Assembly (NCBI GenBank): GCA_015039315.1
Contig: WIDE01000114.1
Location: 29,459-93,458, forward strand
Length of the DNA: 64,000 bases
Direction: 5' to 3'
Source: Clavulina sp. PMI_390
Lineage: Eukaryota; Basidiomycota; Agaricomycetes; Cantharellales; Hydnaceae
The position numbers and the translations under genes are program-made. The notes under the pieces are model-generated. The model saw nothing but the letters and a program-made list of their open reading frames with translations, searched no databases and was not told the DNA's origin. This document shows positions 46,682 to 58,959 of this stretch, piece by piece; positions within the stretch are counted from its first letter, which is position 1, and each line of letters starts with the position of its first letter.

Positions 46682-48875
46682 ATGCACCCTCTCCCTCAAT
46701 CGCTCCCGAAAGAATGTCAAAAGGCGGAGAAGATTATCAGGTCCTTCATGGAACCGAGCCGGAATGGTCTTGATGGTGTACGTTGCTTCAGCTCTCTTTG
46801 AGCGCCTATGAGGCTCGACTGCGGAGTGTCGAGTTTAGGGGACCTAATACTCATCTCTGTCCCTCTAGGTAATCCCGAGAGACGTCCTGGCCCATGCCAA
46901 GGGATTCTGTATATTTACAGTGGTTAAAGCTGGCTTCGTGTTTTCTGCCCGAGCGGGAAGCGGGATCGTCATTGCTCGATTGCCCGATGGCAGTATGTTC
47001 CTGTTCTTCTCGTTATGAATTGGGTTTCAACTAAGGTCGATTTCCTTCCAAAGGTTGGTCCGCTCCATCTGCAATCGGGACAGCCGGCATGGGCTTTGGC
47101 GGCCAGGCTGGCGCTGGTGAGTCTTCCTCCCTGAGTGTTCCGAATTGTGGGGATTAGATATTGAACACATTCGCACGCCCTTCCTCTGGTCAGAGATGAC
47201 CGAATTCCTCATCGTTCTGAATAGCAACTCGGCACTGAAGACATTTATGTCTGCCGGATCCTTAACGATAGGTGGCAATCTGTCTGTTGCTGTGGGACCT
47301 TTAGGCCGAAATGGAGAGGTGTCGGGAAGCCTCAATTCCAAAGGCAAAATGGCTGCCATGTATTCCTATAGCAAGACGAAAGGTCTCTTCGGGTACGTTA
47401 CTACGTCATAATCTCAATATTAGTCCGGGCTCTCCCTCTGATGATGTTCTACTTTCAGTGGAGTCTCCATCGAAGGAAGTGTAATTGTGGAGCGTCAGGA
47501 TGCCAACGCTATCGCTTACGACATGGACAAGGCATCCGCGAAGCTTCTTCTTACTGGAGGAGTCCCAGCTCCTCCGTGGGCGTCTGGCCTCATTGAGGCC
47601 TTGAAGCGGGCAACAGGATTTGTGGAGGGCTGGGTAGAAGATCCCGAATCTCGCGCACGATCTCCCGATGAGTACGCCTTCGGCGGTTCCAGTGGAGTTT
47701 CTAGTTCTCCCTCTCGTCCAAAGCTTGAGAAGAAGAGCAGGAGCAGGAGCTCCAGTCTATTCGGAGCTAGCGCGGATTCCGTGAAGAAAATGAACCCCTT
47801 CGGCAGCGGTACTTCGAAACGGAACAATCCTGCAAATGCCTTCCTCGAGGCCCCTCGCAAAAGCTACGAGAACCCCGATTATGATGACGACGCAGACGAC
47901 AATGCGCATACAGACTCATCTCCCTTTGGTGCCTCCAAGCCAGAAGCTCCCTTATCTCCCTCCAACAATCTGTTCAGCGAGTCGTTCTCACGCATGGACT
48001 TGAATTCGTCCAAGAAGACTGCACCACAGTTCTCCACCCACTTTGACTCCGATTTCGATCCTAACAGACCTCCCCCCTTGACCCAGACTCACCATCGCTC
48101 ATCAAGCAGTTTCTCAGGCCCAGCCGCTGCTCGAGCTAGTTTGGAAAGCCAACCGTCAACCAACTGGAAAGATCGTTATACTTCCAGCGAAGCGAACCCC
48201 GCTGATGATGATCCCTTTGGCATTTACACCGCACCACCTTCGCAGGCCCCCCTTCCACCAAACCTGGCATACAACCTGGCGCTCGCCCGTCAGTCATCCA
48301 TGAGCAGGCACCAGAAGCAGGCCTCCCAGTCCCGCTCGTCCTATGACAGGTATACACCACCTCTCACAAATTCCTCCTCCATCCATTCTTCACCCACCTA
48401 TCAATCCTTCCCCTCGATGGGCGTGAGCGAAGGCTTCAGCAGCAACGCACAAAAATACGAGACAAATGCAGATATCACGAGTCCGAAGCCTGTGAAACAA
48501 TTAGCTGTGAAAAGGGAGCTCACCACACCACTTGAGCCTGGTACAGTACGGGCCATTGCACTCTATGACTTTGCTGCACAAGAGGTGCGCCTTTTTCGTT
48601 AAGACTGTCGCCAATGCATCTAGACTAACATTCGCTGTTTGACACAGGCTGGAGACCTTGGTTTCCGCAAGGGTGACGTCATCATGGTGACAAAAATGTC
48701 TGATACAGCTGATGACTGGTGCGTCTACCCAAATATTCACAAACGGTCTGAACGACGATGCTGACTGACTCGTGGATCGACCTCATCTAGGTGGACCGGT
48801 CGCATCGATACTCCATCGCGGAGGCAGGGCATCTTCCCTGCCAACTTTGTCGAGCTCTATAACGTCGATTTCTAA
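46682..48875 (+). CDS. YSC84: Ysc84 (SYLF) and SH3 domain actin-patch protein
   Basis: Cytosolic endocytic adaptor that binds actin and phosphoinositides with its SYLF domain and polyproline partners (Las17/WASP type) with its SH3. N-terminus MHPLPQSLPKECQKAEKIIR leads into SYLF hallmarks: IPRDVLAHAKGFCIFTVVKA, GSGIVIARLPDG, WSAPSAIGTAGMGFGGQ, EMTEFLIVLNSNSALKTF, GPLGRNGE and YSYSKTKGLFGGVSIEGS. The middle is a long Ser/Pro/Asp-rich linker with repeated FG-like and DPFG segments. The last exons give the SH3: RAIALYDFAAQEAGDLGFRK, DDWWTGR and QGIFPANFVELY. Length is around 580 residues. The start fits the family exactly. It is divergent from PIF1, with 1 kb between the starts. Confidence 0.93.
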
Positions 48876-49752
48876 CCTTTCAATGCCCATTGAGAGCTCT
48901 GGTAGTATCAAAGCAGCCTGAATATTTCCTGCTCCGTCCCCTGCTTTCGCTTCCTGCATACTCTCGGATGCTGACACCCGGAGTCCAACAAATCTGTACC
49001 ATATTGCGCTAGATCTAGGGAGTTTATACTACGTAAAAAGCTCACATGTATCACTACCATTTGAAACACGTCAAGTTGAAGTGCTATGCGTGATATTCAG
49101 ATTACTGACTAGTCGAGCACGGGCTTCTCAGGAATTTAGTGACTTGTCATTGGCCGAGAACATTATTCTTACCTCGTCTCCGGGGCGCATCACTTTTCTG
49201 CGCTAACGGGTTAGATCCATGCAATCAGTCGAGCTCCAAAATGAATATTTGGCTCGTGAGCGAGGAATTGAAGGCAAAGTTATATCCCAAGGCACTCGAT
49301 CGCGCCGTGCGCTGGTCTCAGGGAGCGTAGATGCACGTTCGTGAACCCCGTAAATAATGCCAACTTGTTAACCGCTGCGAGCTGTGAGGGGAAGGACGCA
49401 TCATAGGGGGAAATTTTTGTGCAACCAGAATCAAATTTGTTCCGCAACTAGTCATGGAAGCAAACCTATGCGTACACGGATTCAGAGGGCTATAGTAGTA
49501 ATGTATGAGAGTAGTAGTACAGGATCTAAGCAAAGCCTGGGTAGCGAGGCGAGACGAAGAGTAGGGAGTTTGTGGAGGGTGGTATTAGCGTATCAAAAAA
49601 AATGTCTCAAGGAAGATCCGGTAAGGGGATGTGTTGTAATGCAAGGTGCGCGCGGAAAATCGTGAATCGTGAAACGAACAAGGGAGATATATGAACCAAA
49701 CCAAGAATATCATCGTGATCCGGAGGAAAAGAGATTAGATGATTAATTGGTT
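48876..49752. other. Convergent intergenic region
   Basis: 3' flanks of the Ysc84/SH3 gene (+) and the desaturase (-). Open frames near 49139-49330 and 49384-49665 show no motif. No RNA gene seen. Confidence 0.5.
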
Positions 49753-51560
49753 TTAATCGTCCTGGCCAGCAACCTTGCGGAGCGCCTCGCCGCGTCGGTT
49801 CTTCCACATGACGATCTCGCCATCATCCTCAACGAAGACACAGTTAGTGAATGATCTAAGATTACACAAGAGATTATGATGAGACACTGATAATAGTGAG
49901 ATGATAAGATCCGAAGAGACTCACCGGTGCAGTGCGCGCCAGCTGTTAGTCTCATCGCGGTTGTAGTCATCACCCAATGCCTTTTTGACGTGCTCGGACA
50001 GTTCAGGGCCTTTCCAGAAAGGAATTGACGAGAAGAAGTGGTGGGCAACGTGGTCGTGCGAGATCTATAGGAGTAGGGAGGAGCGGAGAGATTAGATCCG
50101 AAGTAATTCGTAAGGATTCACGAGTCAAGTATGGGGATAGTGGGCAAGCGGAATTTGGCTCCGGAAACAAATGAAATGGAGGGTTTCATAGTATGGAAAG
50201 CGGCAATGCAGAGACCTATGACGAAGGCAAGACCGTTGAAGAAACTCACGTTGTGCAGGAAGAAGCGACCTTGCCAGCCCATGAGGGGACGATCGACGGT
50301 GGTAGCGGCGCCACGCAGGAAAGTGAAGGTATCGTTGCGGAAGTGGGGCATGCCGGGATCGGAGTGGTGGAGGTAGGTGAACATGACGATCCAGTGGTTG
50401 GTCCAGAGGTAGGGGATGAAGTAGTACTTGACGAAGGTGGCGAGGGAAGTTTGGTAGGTCCAGACGGCGAGGATGCTGATCCAGGTAAGGAGGCCAATGT
50501 TGGTAGCAATGATACCGTTGCGGTCCTGCTTGCGGAACAGAGGCGACGAAGGGAGCCAGTGCTGATAGAGGAAGAAAAACCACTTTTAGCCTCTAAAAAG
50601 TTGAGTTATAGACTTTTGACTGCTCACGTTGGTTCCAGGGGGGTACTGAGGGCTGCCGAGGGTGTTGTAGGTGAGGTACAAGTTCCAGCCGAACACTTGC
50701 ATGATAACCATACGAGCGAGAGTGAAGATGGGGGTCTATGGAAGGCCGTTGAGCATCTAGGCTAGTGAAAGAGTGTGTGGCAGGTACTGACCTCTTCGAA
50801 GATCTCAGCGTAGTCCCTGGTCTTCATGACCGACTTGGGAGCCATACCCAATTCCGAGCGAGTCTGGGGCACGTAGTTCTCATCACGCTCCATAGAACCA
50901 GTGGTCTTGTCTGTTGCAGGAGAAAGTTCCGAGTCAGTCAAGGGGTCGTGAATCAGGCTGAAGAACGGAAAGAACTAACGGTGAATATGATGGGAGTGGC
51001 GCCAGGCGTAGAAGGGAGTCAGGATGAAGGTGTGTGCGAGGTAGCCGATGGTGTAGTTGAAAGCAGCGTTGTCGGAGAAGGTACCGTGGCCTGCATCGTG
51101 GCCAATGCAGAAAATACCACCACCAACGAGACCCTGGAACCACCAGTAGGTCGCCCAAGCACCCCACTTGGCAGCGAAGACGGCAGTAGAGTTCACGCCG
51201 CTGGCTGCCAAACTCTCAGAGAGGGGGTCAATGTATTGGGCCGCCTGGGAAATCGAGCCATCGAATGTCAGAGCGAGCTCGACGTGGGGTTAAATTAGCG
51301 AAAATCAAAATAGCGGACCTTGTAGAAAGAGTAGCACAAGGCTGCGTCACGGAGGGTATAGTAGACCGCAATGAGGGGGTTCTTTTTCCAGAGATCCTTG
51401 GGGACAGCATCGTGAATCTCCTTCAAGGTTACTTTGGGGAGAGTGTAAGGTTTAGCCAAGCGGGCTTTGTATCTGATTGTACGCAGGCTGATGAGCATAG
51501 GGAGGGAGTTTGGAATTCAAAGTTTGCTCACTCAGGACTATCCTCGAAGAAGGAGCGCAT
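49753..51560 (-). CDS. FAD2: Delta-12 fatty acid desaturase
   Basis: ER membrane di-iron enzyme that converts oleate to linoleate. Three histidine boxes are visible: HDAGHGTF, HSHHIHR and HVAHHFF. Between them are hydrophobic pairs of helices (WATYWWFQGLVGGGIF, NYTIGYLAHTFILTPFYAW, IGLLTWISILAVWTY, FVKYYFIPYLWTNHWIVM). The N-terminus reads MRSFFEDSPEY then KPYTLPKVTLKEIHDAVP, where the LKEIHDAVP block is typical. The C-terminus ends RGEALRKVAGQDD. The ATG at 51558-51560 is preferred over one at 51635-51637: it joins in frame to the family N-terminus, and a TATATAAA box lies about 80 bp upstream of it, next to the rejected ATG. About seven exons. Desaturation position (delta-12 rather than omega-3) is inferred from the family look. 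Confidence 0.92.
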
Positions 51561-53387
51561 CTTCGCGGTGGTGAGAAGGAAGGGAAGGGGAGGGAGAGGC
51601 GAACTGAGATGCTACCAAAATCTGTCGCTGAGCTCATGATTTATATACGAAGCGGTATGCTCCGCGGAACTCAATATTGGAGATGAGGGGGTGCGCTTCA
51701 TCCGGAAAGAGGCAGACGGTTCACAGCGCCAGACATCAATACATTTCGAATTCCAAGAGCATGTAGAGGGATGTGCGCCTAATGTATGGCGCATAGGGCA
51801 ATAATTGGTTTAATGGGCTCGTGAAAAGAGCTTTACATGTGAATCGCATCTCATGAGATCAACATGCTCACGGTCCAAGTGGGGCGGGCTGTTTGGTCAA
51901 GTTGGCCGCATCCGTCCTCCGTCACACCTGTCACAAGATAGTATTAGCGAAACAAGGGCATCACGCGAATGCAATGTGCGCTCTCTGCTATGGAGAACAG
52001 TGATGTCTCGTGAAAGCGCCGACTGATTACTAGAGTGGATCGTGACCTTGCTTTTCATCATATCACTTCCATAGCGCCGTTCGCTTCCATCACTAACCTT
52101 TACTGTCCACCTCCTTCCTCGCAACACTATTTTTACTATCACAAAGACAAATGGGGCATCTTTGGCTGGATACTTTTTGTGCATCAAAGAGCTATGATGT
52201 TGCCCCTGATGCAGATCTGCGAGTCGTACGCGCCTAGCGGCGAGAGCGCAAAAACCTGTGTTGCCGATGGGTGTGGATGACGGTCCTGATGAACTGTGAA
52301 AAACGGATCTTTTCATTCGACGTTACGCAACCGTCCGCTCCCTCACTCTTTCACGCCCGCTCCTCTCCAACAGCTCCGGCTCATGAGGTATTTGTCCGAT
52401 TTGCAAGGGCTCATAACGGCGCTGTAGTGGCTTCCACCACATCCATTCGTCTACCTCAATCTAACACCTGTCCTAGCTCTTTGAGATGCCCCCATTTGCT
52501 TCTATACGCCATCAACCCTTCGCCGACCTGTGCATTTCTCGTTAACCCTACGGCATTGAGCAGTCTCACCAAGGCACACCTGAACAGCACTGAAACCTGT
52601 CACTTCGCTTCTCATGCTCGGCTTCACAGCCACGCCCTCCGTCCCATATCAAAGGTAGGAGTCAGACACGGATCTCATCAACACATTTGAGATGCCTTGA
52701 CAAGAGTCCAGTCACTGCCTACTTCGAGGCTGAGTTCGTCATAGCTCATCACCGCTTTGATTGCGATGACCAGCGGACGACGCCAACATACGATTGTCGA
52801 GTCATACCAGACATGGTTATTTCACTATATCTCTCGTGGTGCGTATTCGGCCGTGTCATTCACTCACGTTCCCATCTCCACATCTGTACCCAAGACGAGT
52901 TCACCCATGTATTTGAAACCCTATCGTATTAACATTGACCGAGCTCAGATTGGCGTGTTCTTGGCCAGAGGTGTCAGATCTGGTGCCCTGATAACAACTA
53001 GTCGAAGCGGCCAGGTCGCGAGTAGTGGGCCTATACATAAATGAACGGTGGGTCCACGACTATGATTGGCCCCAATGAAGGGAGAGGCCGGCACAACACC
53101 TATATATACACACGCGAAACTCCCACACCCATCTTAACTGCGATAACGCTTCGTTGCTTATCGATAGCTCTATCGACTTCTGGACGACGAGAAAAAAAAA
53201 AAAGAAGATATGATCGCCACCTATACTATAAAGCATTCCCCTTCGCTCCGCCCTGAGAAACTTCTCAAGTGGGGTCGGCCTCTCAGCTTCTTTCTGCCGC
53301 CCACATCGTTCGATAGAGAGACTCTGAGCTGCCTTGCTGTCAACGACCCTCCGACGCCGTCCCCTTGAGGTGTTATTGTGATTACTA
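51561..53387. other. 1.8 kb divergent intergenic region
   Basis: Between the desaturase (-) and the Fur-type permease (+). Small open frames (52035-52280, 52271-52690, 52687-52932) are interrupted and motif-free. A TATATATA run at 53101-53108 could serve the permease. No transposon or RNA recognised. Confidence 0.45.
51640..51647 (-). promoter_or_regulatory. TATA box of the desaturase gene
   Basis: Reads TATATAAA on the minus strand, 80 bp before the chosen start at 51560. Its position argues against using the nearby ATG at 51635-51637. Confidence 0.5.
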
Positions 53388-54702
53388 ATGAGTGCGGAAA
53401 GAGCTGAAGATGGTGCCAAGGGCCGAGGGTGGTTCAACTTCCAGCTCGAAGTGCACCCGGAGCCATCAACGTTTGCAGCCAATGCGCACTGGAGCAACAG
53501 GGTGCGTGGCTCGTCTTAGCGGCTGATCATGGACACGGCTGACACCTACCTAACTATCCCCTTTGATTATTACCTTCACTTCCCAAAACTTGCCTCAATG
53601 GCTGTCACACGACCTCAACATGCCTCCGTTGATGGGTGGATCATCAATAGGACATGGACCCTACTCCTCCCGAGCAACGGGTGTGGACCTTCCTCTCATA
53701 CACATCCCTCTGGGTCAGCGACGCATTCAACGTCGCCTCAGTACGTCCTCCCTCCTCCGTTCCAATCTATTAGCATATCAAACCCTCCATTCCTTGTTGC
53801 AGTGGGAACTTGCATCGGCGTCTATAGCAATCGGTCTGGGATGGCGTCAGGCTCTTCCGGCGGTCGCACTAGGTCACTTCCTTATCGCGTTAATCATCAC
53901 CGCCAATGGTACCGTTGGTGCGAGACTGCACGTCCCGTTCCCTGTCTTGAACCGCTCGTCGTTTGGCTTCTGGTTTAGCTACTTTACTGTCGTGAGCCGG
54001 TGAGTCGGTCCTCTGAATTTCCTTCCTTTCCTTAGAACCCTCTACGTGTAATTTTGGTGCAAAACCATGTGCTGAACTCATTACCTACAGTGTTGTGCTC
54101 GCAATGTTTTGGTTTGGCATCCAGACGTATACGGGGTCGGAAGCTGTCTATCAGGTAAACCGCGTCCTTTCCGACTTGAAGTCAAGATTCAATGCTCATG
54201 CGTATCTTGTATCGCCCCAATTTGTTTGGGTTTCTCTCAGATGATCAAAGCTATTTGGCCCTCATTTGCTCGTCTACCTAACCATCTCCCCGCATCAGCA
54301 AATATCACCTCCGCCGGTCTACTGTCCTACTTCCTCTTCTGGCTCATCCAATTCCCTTTCCTACTCGTCTCGCCACAAAAGATCCGCTGGCTATTCCTCG
54401 TCAAGTCATTCATCGTCCCACCGACGTTCGTCGCTATGATGATTTGGGCATTCGTCAAGTCGCCTGGTGGGGCTGGTGGTCCGCTGTTCCATCAGAAGGC
54501 GACGATTACAGGGAGCAATCTGAGCTGGGCATGGATGAGTGCGCTGAATAGCGCTTTGGGCAATTATGCTGTAAGTGTTTGGGACTCACCATAAGGCCTT
54601 GTAGACCGTCTTGTATACTTGCTGACTCAAGTCGCACTTCCTTAGACAATTGCTGTCAACATCCCAGACTTTACACGATATGCCCGAAGGCCAGCCGAGT
54701 AC

Positions 54703-54738
<36 letters not shown>

Positions 54739-55863
54739 TTGTTTGTTAACCCGAAAACGCTATCTCACTATCATGACGTTCTCATCTCTACCCAGCCAAT
54801 ACGTCCAAACGATGATCATCCCTATCTTCTTCACCTTCACAGCCTTCATCGGTATTGTTGTCACTTCAGCTGGGAACGTTCTCTATGGCGAATATATCTG
54901 GGATCCCCTGCGCCTTATCGACAAGTGGGATAATCGTGCTGCTGCATTCTTCGCGAGCTTCTCGTTTGCACTAGCGACGCTTGGCACGAATATTTCAGCA
55001 AACAGTATTAGTGCTGCAAACGACTTTACTGCGCTTGCTCCACGAGTAAGGTTTCCTTTGTGTAACGTTGAAGCTCCTGATAGATGTGCTGACCATTTTA
55101 CTCTATTTTCGCGTTACTCCATTACCTTGTTCAACTTACAGTATATCAACATCCGCCGTGGGCAGATTCTTTGCGCTATCATTGGAGGTTGGGCTATCTG
55201 TCCTTGGGAGATCCTCTCGCGCGCGATTGGCTTCCTGTCATTTATGGCGGGATACACGATCATCTTGAGCCCAATCTGCGCAGTGATGGTAGTGGACTAC
55301 TGGGTCATCAAGAAGCAAAAGATTGACGTGCCATCACTATACAAGGTGGACGGGCGGTACCAGTACTGGAACGGAATTGTACGTGTTACCTCTCACTTTT
55401 GTGAATGCCACAAAAGAAAATCTAACTGTCAATCTTCGGACTGGTTATGAACTTATGATATCTGATGTGGTGTGGATCATTCTTATGATGATTGTGACAT
55501 GCCGATTTCCAGAACTGGCGTGCGGCCCTGGCGATGTTGTGCACGGTACCGCTCGGCCTCCCTGGGCTCATTGCCACGATCAACTCGAATATCGACGTTG
55601 GCGCTGCAGGTGTGCATCTTTTCGACATCTCATATATCATGGAGGTAAGTGATGCTTGCATACTTGTTGTTCATGAACATGCATGCTGACTTTTTGCTGT
55701 TGTGCACTATCAGTTCGCCATCGCAGCTGCCATTTATTGGTCGACTTCAGTGCTCTTCCCTGCTCATGAGGCGATGGTGGAGGAGACGATCTGGGAGGAC
55801 GAAGAGTTCGATCATGATGTGACAGTCGGAGATAAGAAGGAGCCTTTAGGGGGGGATGCCTGA
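53388..55863 (+). CDS. NCS1 permease, Fur-type (uracil/allantoin/uridine)
   Basis: Plasma-membrane proton symporter of the Fur branch of NCS1, which carries uracil, allantoin, uridine or related compounds; the substrate is not resolved. After an N-terminal tail (MSAERAEDGAKGRG) come family blocks: NAHWSNR.DMDPTPPEQRVW, YTSLWVSDAFNVASWELAS, NRSSFGFWFSYF, FWFGIQTYTGSEAVY, ALNSALGNYATIAVNIPDFT, SAGNVLYGEYIWDP, LATLGTNISANSISAANDFT, YINIRRGQILCAIIGGW and DVPSLYKVDGRYQYWNGINW. About twelve membrane helices are visible, and the acidic C-terminus includes EETIWEDEEFDHD. Introns are short except that one (about 54700-54795) contains a long CT repeat. It differs from the Fcy-type gene at 495 in every diagnostic block, so the two are old paralogues and not a recent duplicate pair. 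Confidence 0.9.
54706..54733. repeat. (CT)14 microsatellite in a permease intron
   Basis: Twenty-eight bases of alternating C and T on the + strand, directly after the donor of an intron in the Fur-type permease gene. Confidence 0.95.
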
Positions 55864-56781
55864 TGACTAGACTCTGTTTCCTGACGTGATCCAATGTTTT
55901 GTATTTCCCTTGGGTTTCTTTTTGAGTTGGCTTTCTTCATGACCCCACGATACATCAATGACATCTTCTTCATCGATTCCAGGACAGCTCTCATCCAATA
56001 GTCCGGAAAAATCTGTTATTAAATGTGACGGGATCCACATTCCTCAATACTTTCAGGTGATATTAGTGTCAGCGTAGGGCTGGTGCTGAGAGCGCTGGAG
56101 TATGAGAGAGGTTAAGCATAGTCTCCGCATTATTTGATCATCAACCCTCCGTCAAATATCACCTCCACAGTGATCCAGACTCCATATTAGCAGCTCTTGG
56201 CATATCCCTAAATGTAAACTTAGTCTTATGCAGACCTCGAAGAGAGTAACTTGACTCCGCCCGAGTAGCGGCGATCGGAAACGAGTGTAGCACGGATCAC
56301 GGCGGATATCAACGCGAAAGGGTCGGTTTCATTACCGCTAGGAAACAATATCGCTAGTGTCATGGATGCTTGGCGTGATACAGAGCCTCTCTAACTACGA
56401 TGTGAAGGGACAGCGTGCTTGTTTACGGCGCTTTGGTTCGTGACCAGCATGAGCTCCTTCCACCCACTTAACGTGCGGCCAGAATGGATTAGGACTAGGC
56501 TGGCTTTCGTACAACCCGCCATAGTCTCCCATTTTCTCGCGCACCATACCCCTCCTTCTCAATGAGCAGCGCACAGCATGAAAGAATTACAGTGAAGCCT
56601 GACGATCACAGACATATACTAAGTTGGCCAGATGGACCCTATGCCATAATGAACTTCAAATAGGGACTATGGCTACTCTACCCGATCACAACGTCCGCCG
56701 GCCCTGCATATGACAATGCCTTATATCTTGCGAGCTGCCGCCCATGACCCCCTCAGACTCTCTGTACTCCTCAAATCCCTC
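55864..56781. other. Intergenic region upstream of GH128 copy 1
   Basis: 900 bp with no supported gene; 3' flank of the permease and promoter of the first glucanase. An in-frame ATG at 56710 would extend the glucanase but would bury its signal peptide, so it is taken as untranslated. Confidence 0.5.
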
Positions 56782-57933
56782 ATGCACCTGAATTGTTTCC
56801 TCACGGTTGGAGTGACGCTTGCGCTCTGTGTCCATTCTTTCTCTGTCTCTCATAACGTGAGTCCTGTGGAAAGGAGCAAGATTGTCGACTTGGAGGAGCG
56901 TGGTATCTCTACACCTGTCGGTCTTGCATGGGCGGACAACAGTAATGATAACCTCAAGTACTTCAAGACATCTCAAACGAAATAGCATGTATTCCATCCT
57001 TCGTGTTAAAAAAGTAAGGGGCTAGTACTGACAATCTACATCCCCTCAATAGCCTTTACACCTGGACTCCCGTCTGCCCTTCTCAGGCTAAGTCGGTATG
57101 TTCACCCATCACAGTCTTTGCCTTGGATTGATCTTAACAGACGTGCCTCTTTCGCGTCCGGTCCACTAGCTCGGTCTTGAATGTTGTCCTATGCTGGGAA
57201 GCACGAGCCAGATTAATAGCTTCCAAGAGAACAAATACAGAGGCGGCAAGTGTGTTATGGGGATGAACGAGTACGTATACTGACTAGCATTCTTCCCCCG
57301 ATATGAAAACACGCCCTCTCATCCACCTTCTCCTCAACTTAGAGTAAACGTAAACACTGGATCAGGAGGCATTTCCGTGAGCCAGGGTATCCAAATGTGG
57401 AACCAGTACATCCGCCCGATGAGCGACAAAGGCTATACTCTCATCAGTCCCTCCGTCACCGCTACCAGCGGTGGGATTTCTTGGCTCAAGCAATTTTATG
57501 CCCAGTGCGGTGGCAGCAACCACTGCGACGCTGATGCAACTGCCATGCATTACTTCGGCACTAGCGCAAGCGACTTCATCTCGTGGGCTGAGAGGTTCCA
57601 TGCTCTCGGTAATGGTAAGGTCTGGGTGACCGAGATCGCATGCCAGAGCTTTACTGGGGGCAGCCAGTGCACTCAGAATGATGTGTATGCCTTCATGGAC
57701 GCAACGACATCGTGGGTGAAGAAGACGTCTTGGGCTGAGGTGTACTTCTTCTACGGTTCGTAATCTTTCCGTTTTCTCTCCCCCGCCTCTTCTTTTCTAC
57801 GATGTGTTGACTGATGGTCGTATATTTGCTATTAGGTCTGTTCGAGAATCTACATGCTGTCAGCCCAGTGAACCGGATGGTCAATCCCGATGGTGAGCCA
57901 AACGCTCTGGGCAAGCATTACATCCACACATAA
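56782..57933 (+). CDS. GH128 endo-beta-1,3-glucanase, secreted (copy 1)
   Basis: Glycoside hydrolase family 128 (glycosyl hydrolase catalytic core, Asl1-type) expected to cut beta-1,3-glucan in the cell wall. Signal peptide MHLNCFLTVGVTLALCVHSF. A short pro-segment ends DLEERGISTPVGLAW. The barrel shows NLYTWTPVCPSQ, LGLECCPMLGS, GGKCVMGMNE (candidate acid/base Glu at the exon end), DKGYTLISPSVTA, WLKQFYAQCGG, ATAMHYFGTSASDFISW, KVWVTEIACQSF (candidate nucleophile Glu) and the final NALGKHYIHT. Five introns at the same places as in copy 2. The pro-segment is about 25 residues shorter than in copy 2, and substitutions are spread throughout, but the frame and both Glu are intact. Likely a functional diverged duplicate. 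Confidence 0.85.
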
Positions 57934-58959
57934 GGGAAAGCAGGTAACGTTCATGTCAGGTCAATCCCTCACTCTATCCCCTAATCCCAGCTATTCAGGC
58001 ATTATTTGGAGCCGTCGTTCTGTATGGTTCTCATCACTATAACTTCCCCTCTCTTTTTGGCCTTATTCGCGTATGTATATCAGAGGGTTCAGCATGCAAT
58101 AGGCTTCCTCTAAATGTCATGATGATGATGACGATTTTTTCGACTGGTGGTCCCCCCTGATGATGCTGTGCGCACTTCGTTGCCGCGACGACCGACTAGA
58201 ACGTTGTTGGTCCCTGACACACGTGAAATGATATGTACTTTTTGGGCTATCCTTTTTCACCTGGCCCACTTCGCGACCCGAGTACACTGTGTTATTTTTT
58301 TGGTTGATACGGGGGACGAGACGCAATAAAGGCTGCTGAGGCCTTGGTGACGGGCCGGGGGAAAGGGACTCGTTGACTCGTTTATTGCCGCCGGGAACCG
58401 AGGGCGCCTAACACGATATTAATGCTTGGCGTGGGACACTGTGTCTGCGACGTCTGGGGCCAGCAAAGACCATTATGGAGCCTATCTGAAACTGCGACCA
58501 GAGTTTTGGTCAGAGGCTGGGGGGTGGAGTGAGTGGCCAAAAGGGCGAAGGGAGATTGCATCCGGACTGTGTGGAGAATGTGCCTGAACAAGGGTCAATT
58601 GAATTGGCCAAGACTATTTACTGTTCTTTGGACTGAGACGGCCCCAGTTCCTTCCATCACCGCCTGTGTGCAATCAAAGCGGTTTAGGCTCTTTTTGTCG
58701 TGCGACTCACACTCGTTACTCACCACTCTCATGTCAGTCTGTTGCACCGCTTCTTCCGTCGTTATGCTAGGCCTCGCTGACGTTTTATTTCAAATTTTGT
58801 GTGATTTTTCCACTCAAAACCCAATTTCTTCCCAACACGAAACAAATCCCTCTCCTTCTCCCCCGTTCCTTTTCGCTGTACTGCCCTTCTTTCGGCTTCT
58901 CTGTCCCTCTTAGTCTATAAACTTATCACTCCCTTTCGAAAACCTCCCCCTCATCCGTC
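57934..58959. other. Spacer between the tandem GH128 genes
   Basis: 1 kb with the 3' flank of copy 1 and promoter of copy 2. A C/T-rich leader runs from about 58690 to 58958. Frames such as 58533-58913 are low-complexity. No gene supported. Confidence 0.5.

Noticed and set aside
50193..51298. Two long plus-strand frames (190 and 177 codons) opposite the desaturase gene
   Set aside because: They lie exactly antisense to well-supported FAD2 exons, carry no domain and reflect the GC-rich codon pattern of the true strand.
51561..51637. ATG at 51635-51637 as desaturase start
   Set aside because: A TATATAAA box sits right beside it and the family N-terminus is produced from the ATG at 51560.
56710..56781. 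N-terminal extension of GH128 copy 1 from an upstream in-frame ATG
   Set aside because: It would place 24 residues before a clear signal peptide that aligns with the start of copy 2.
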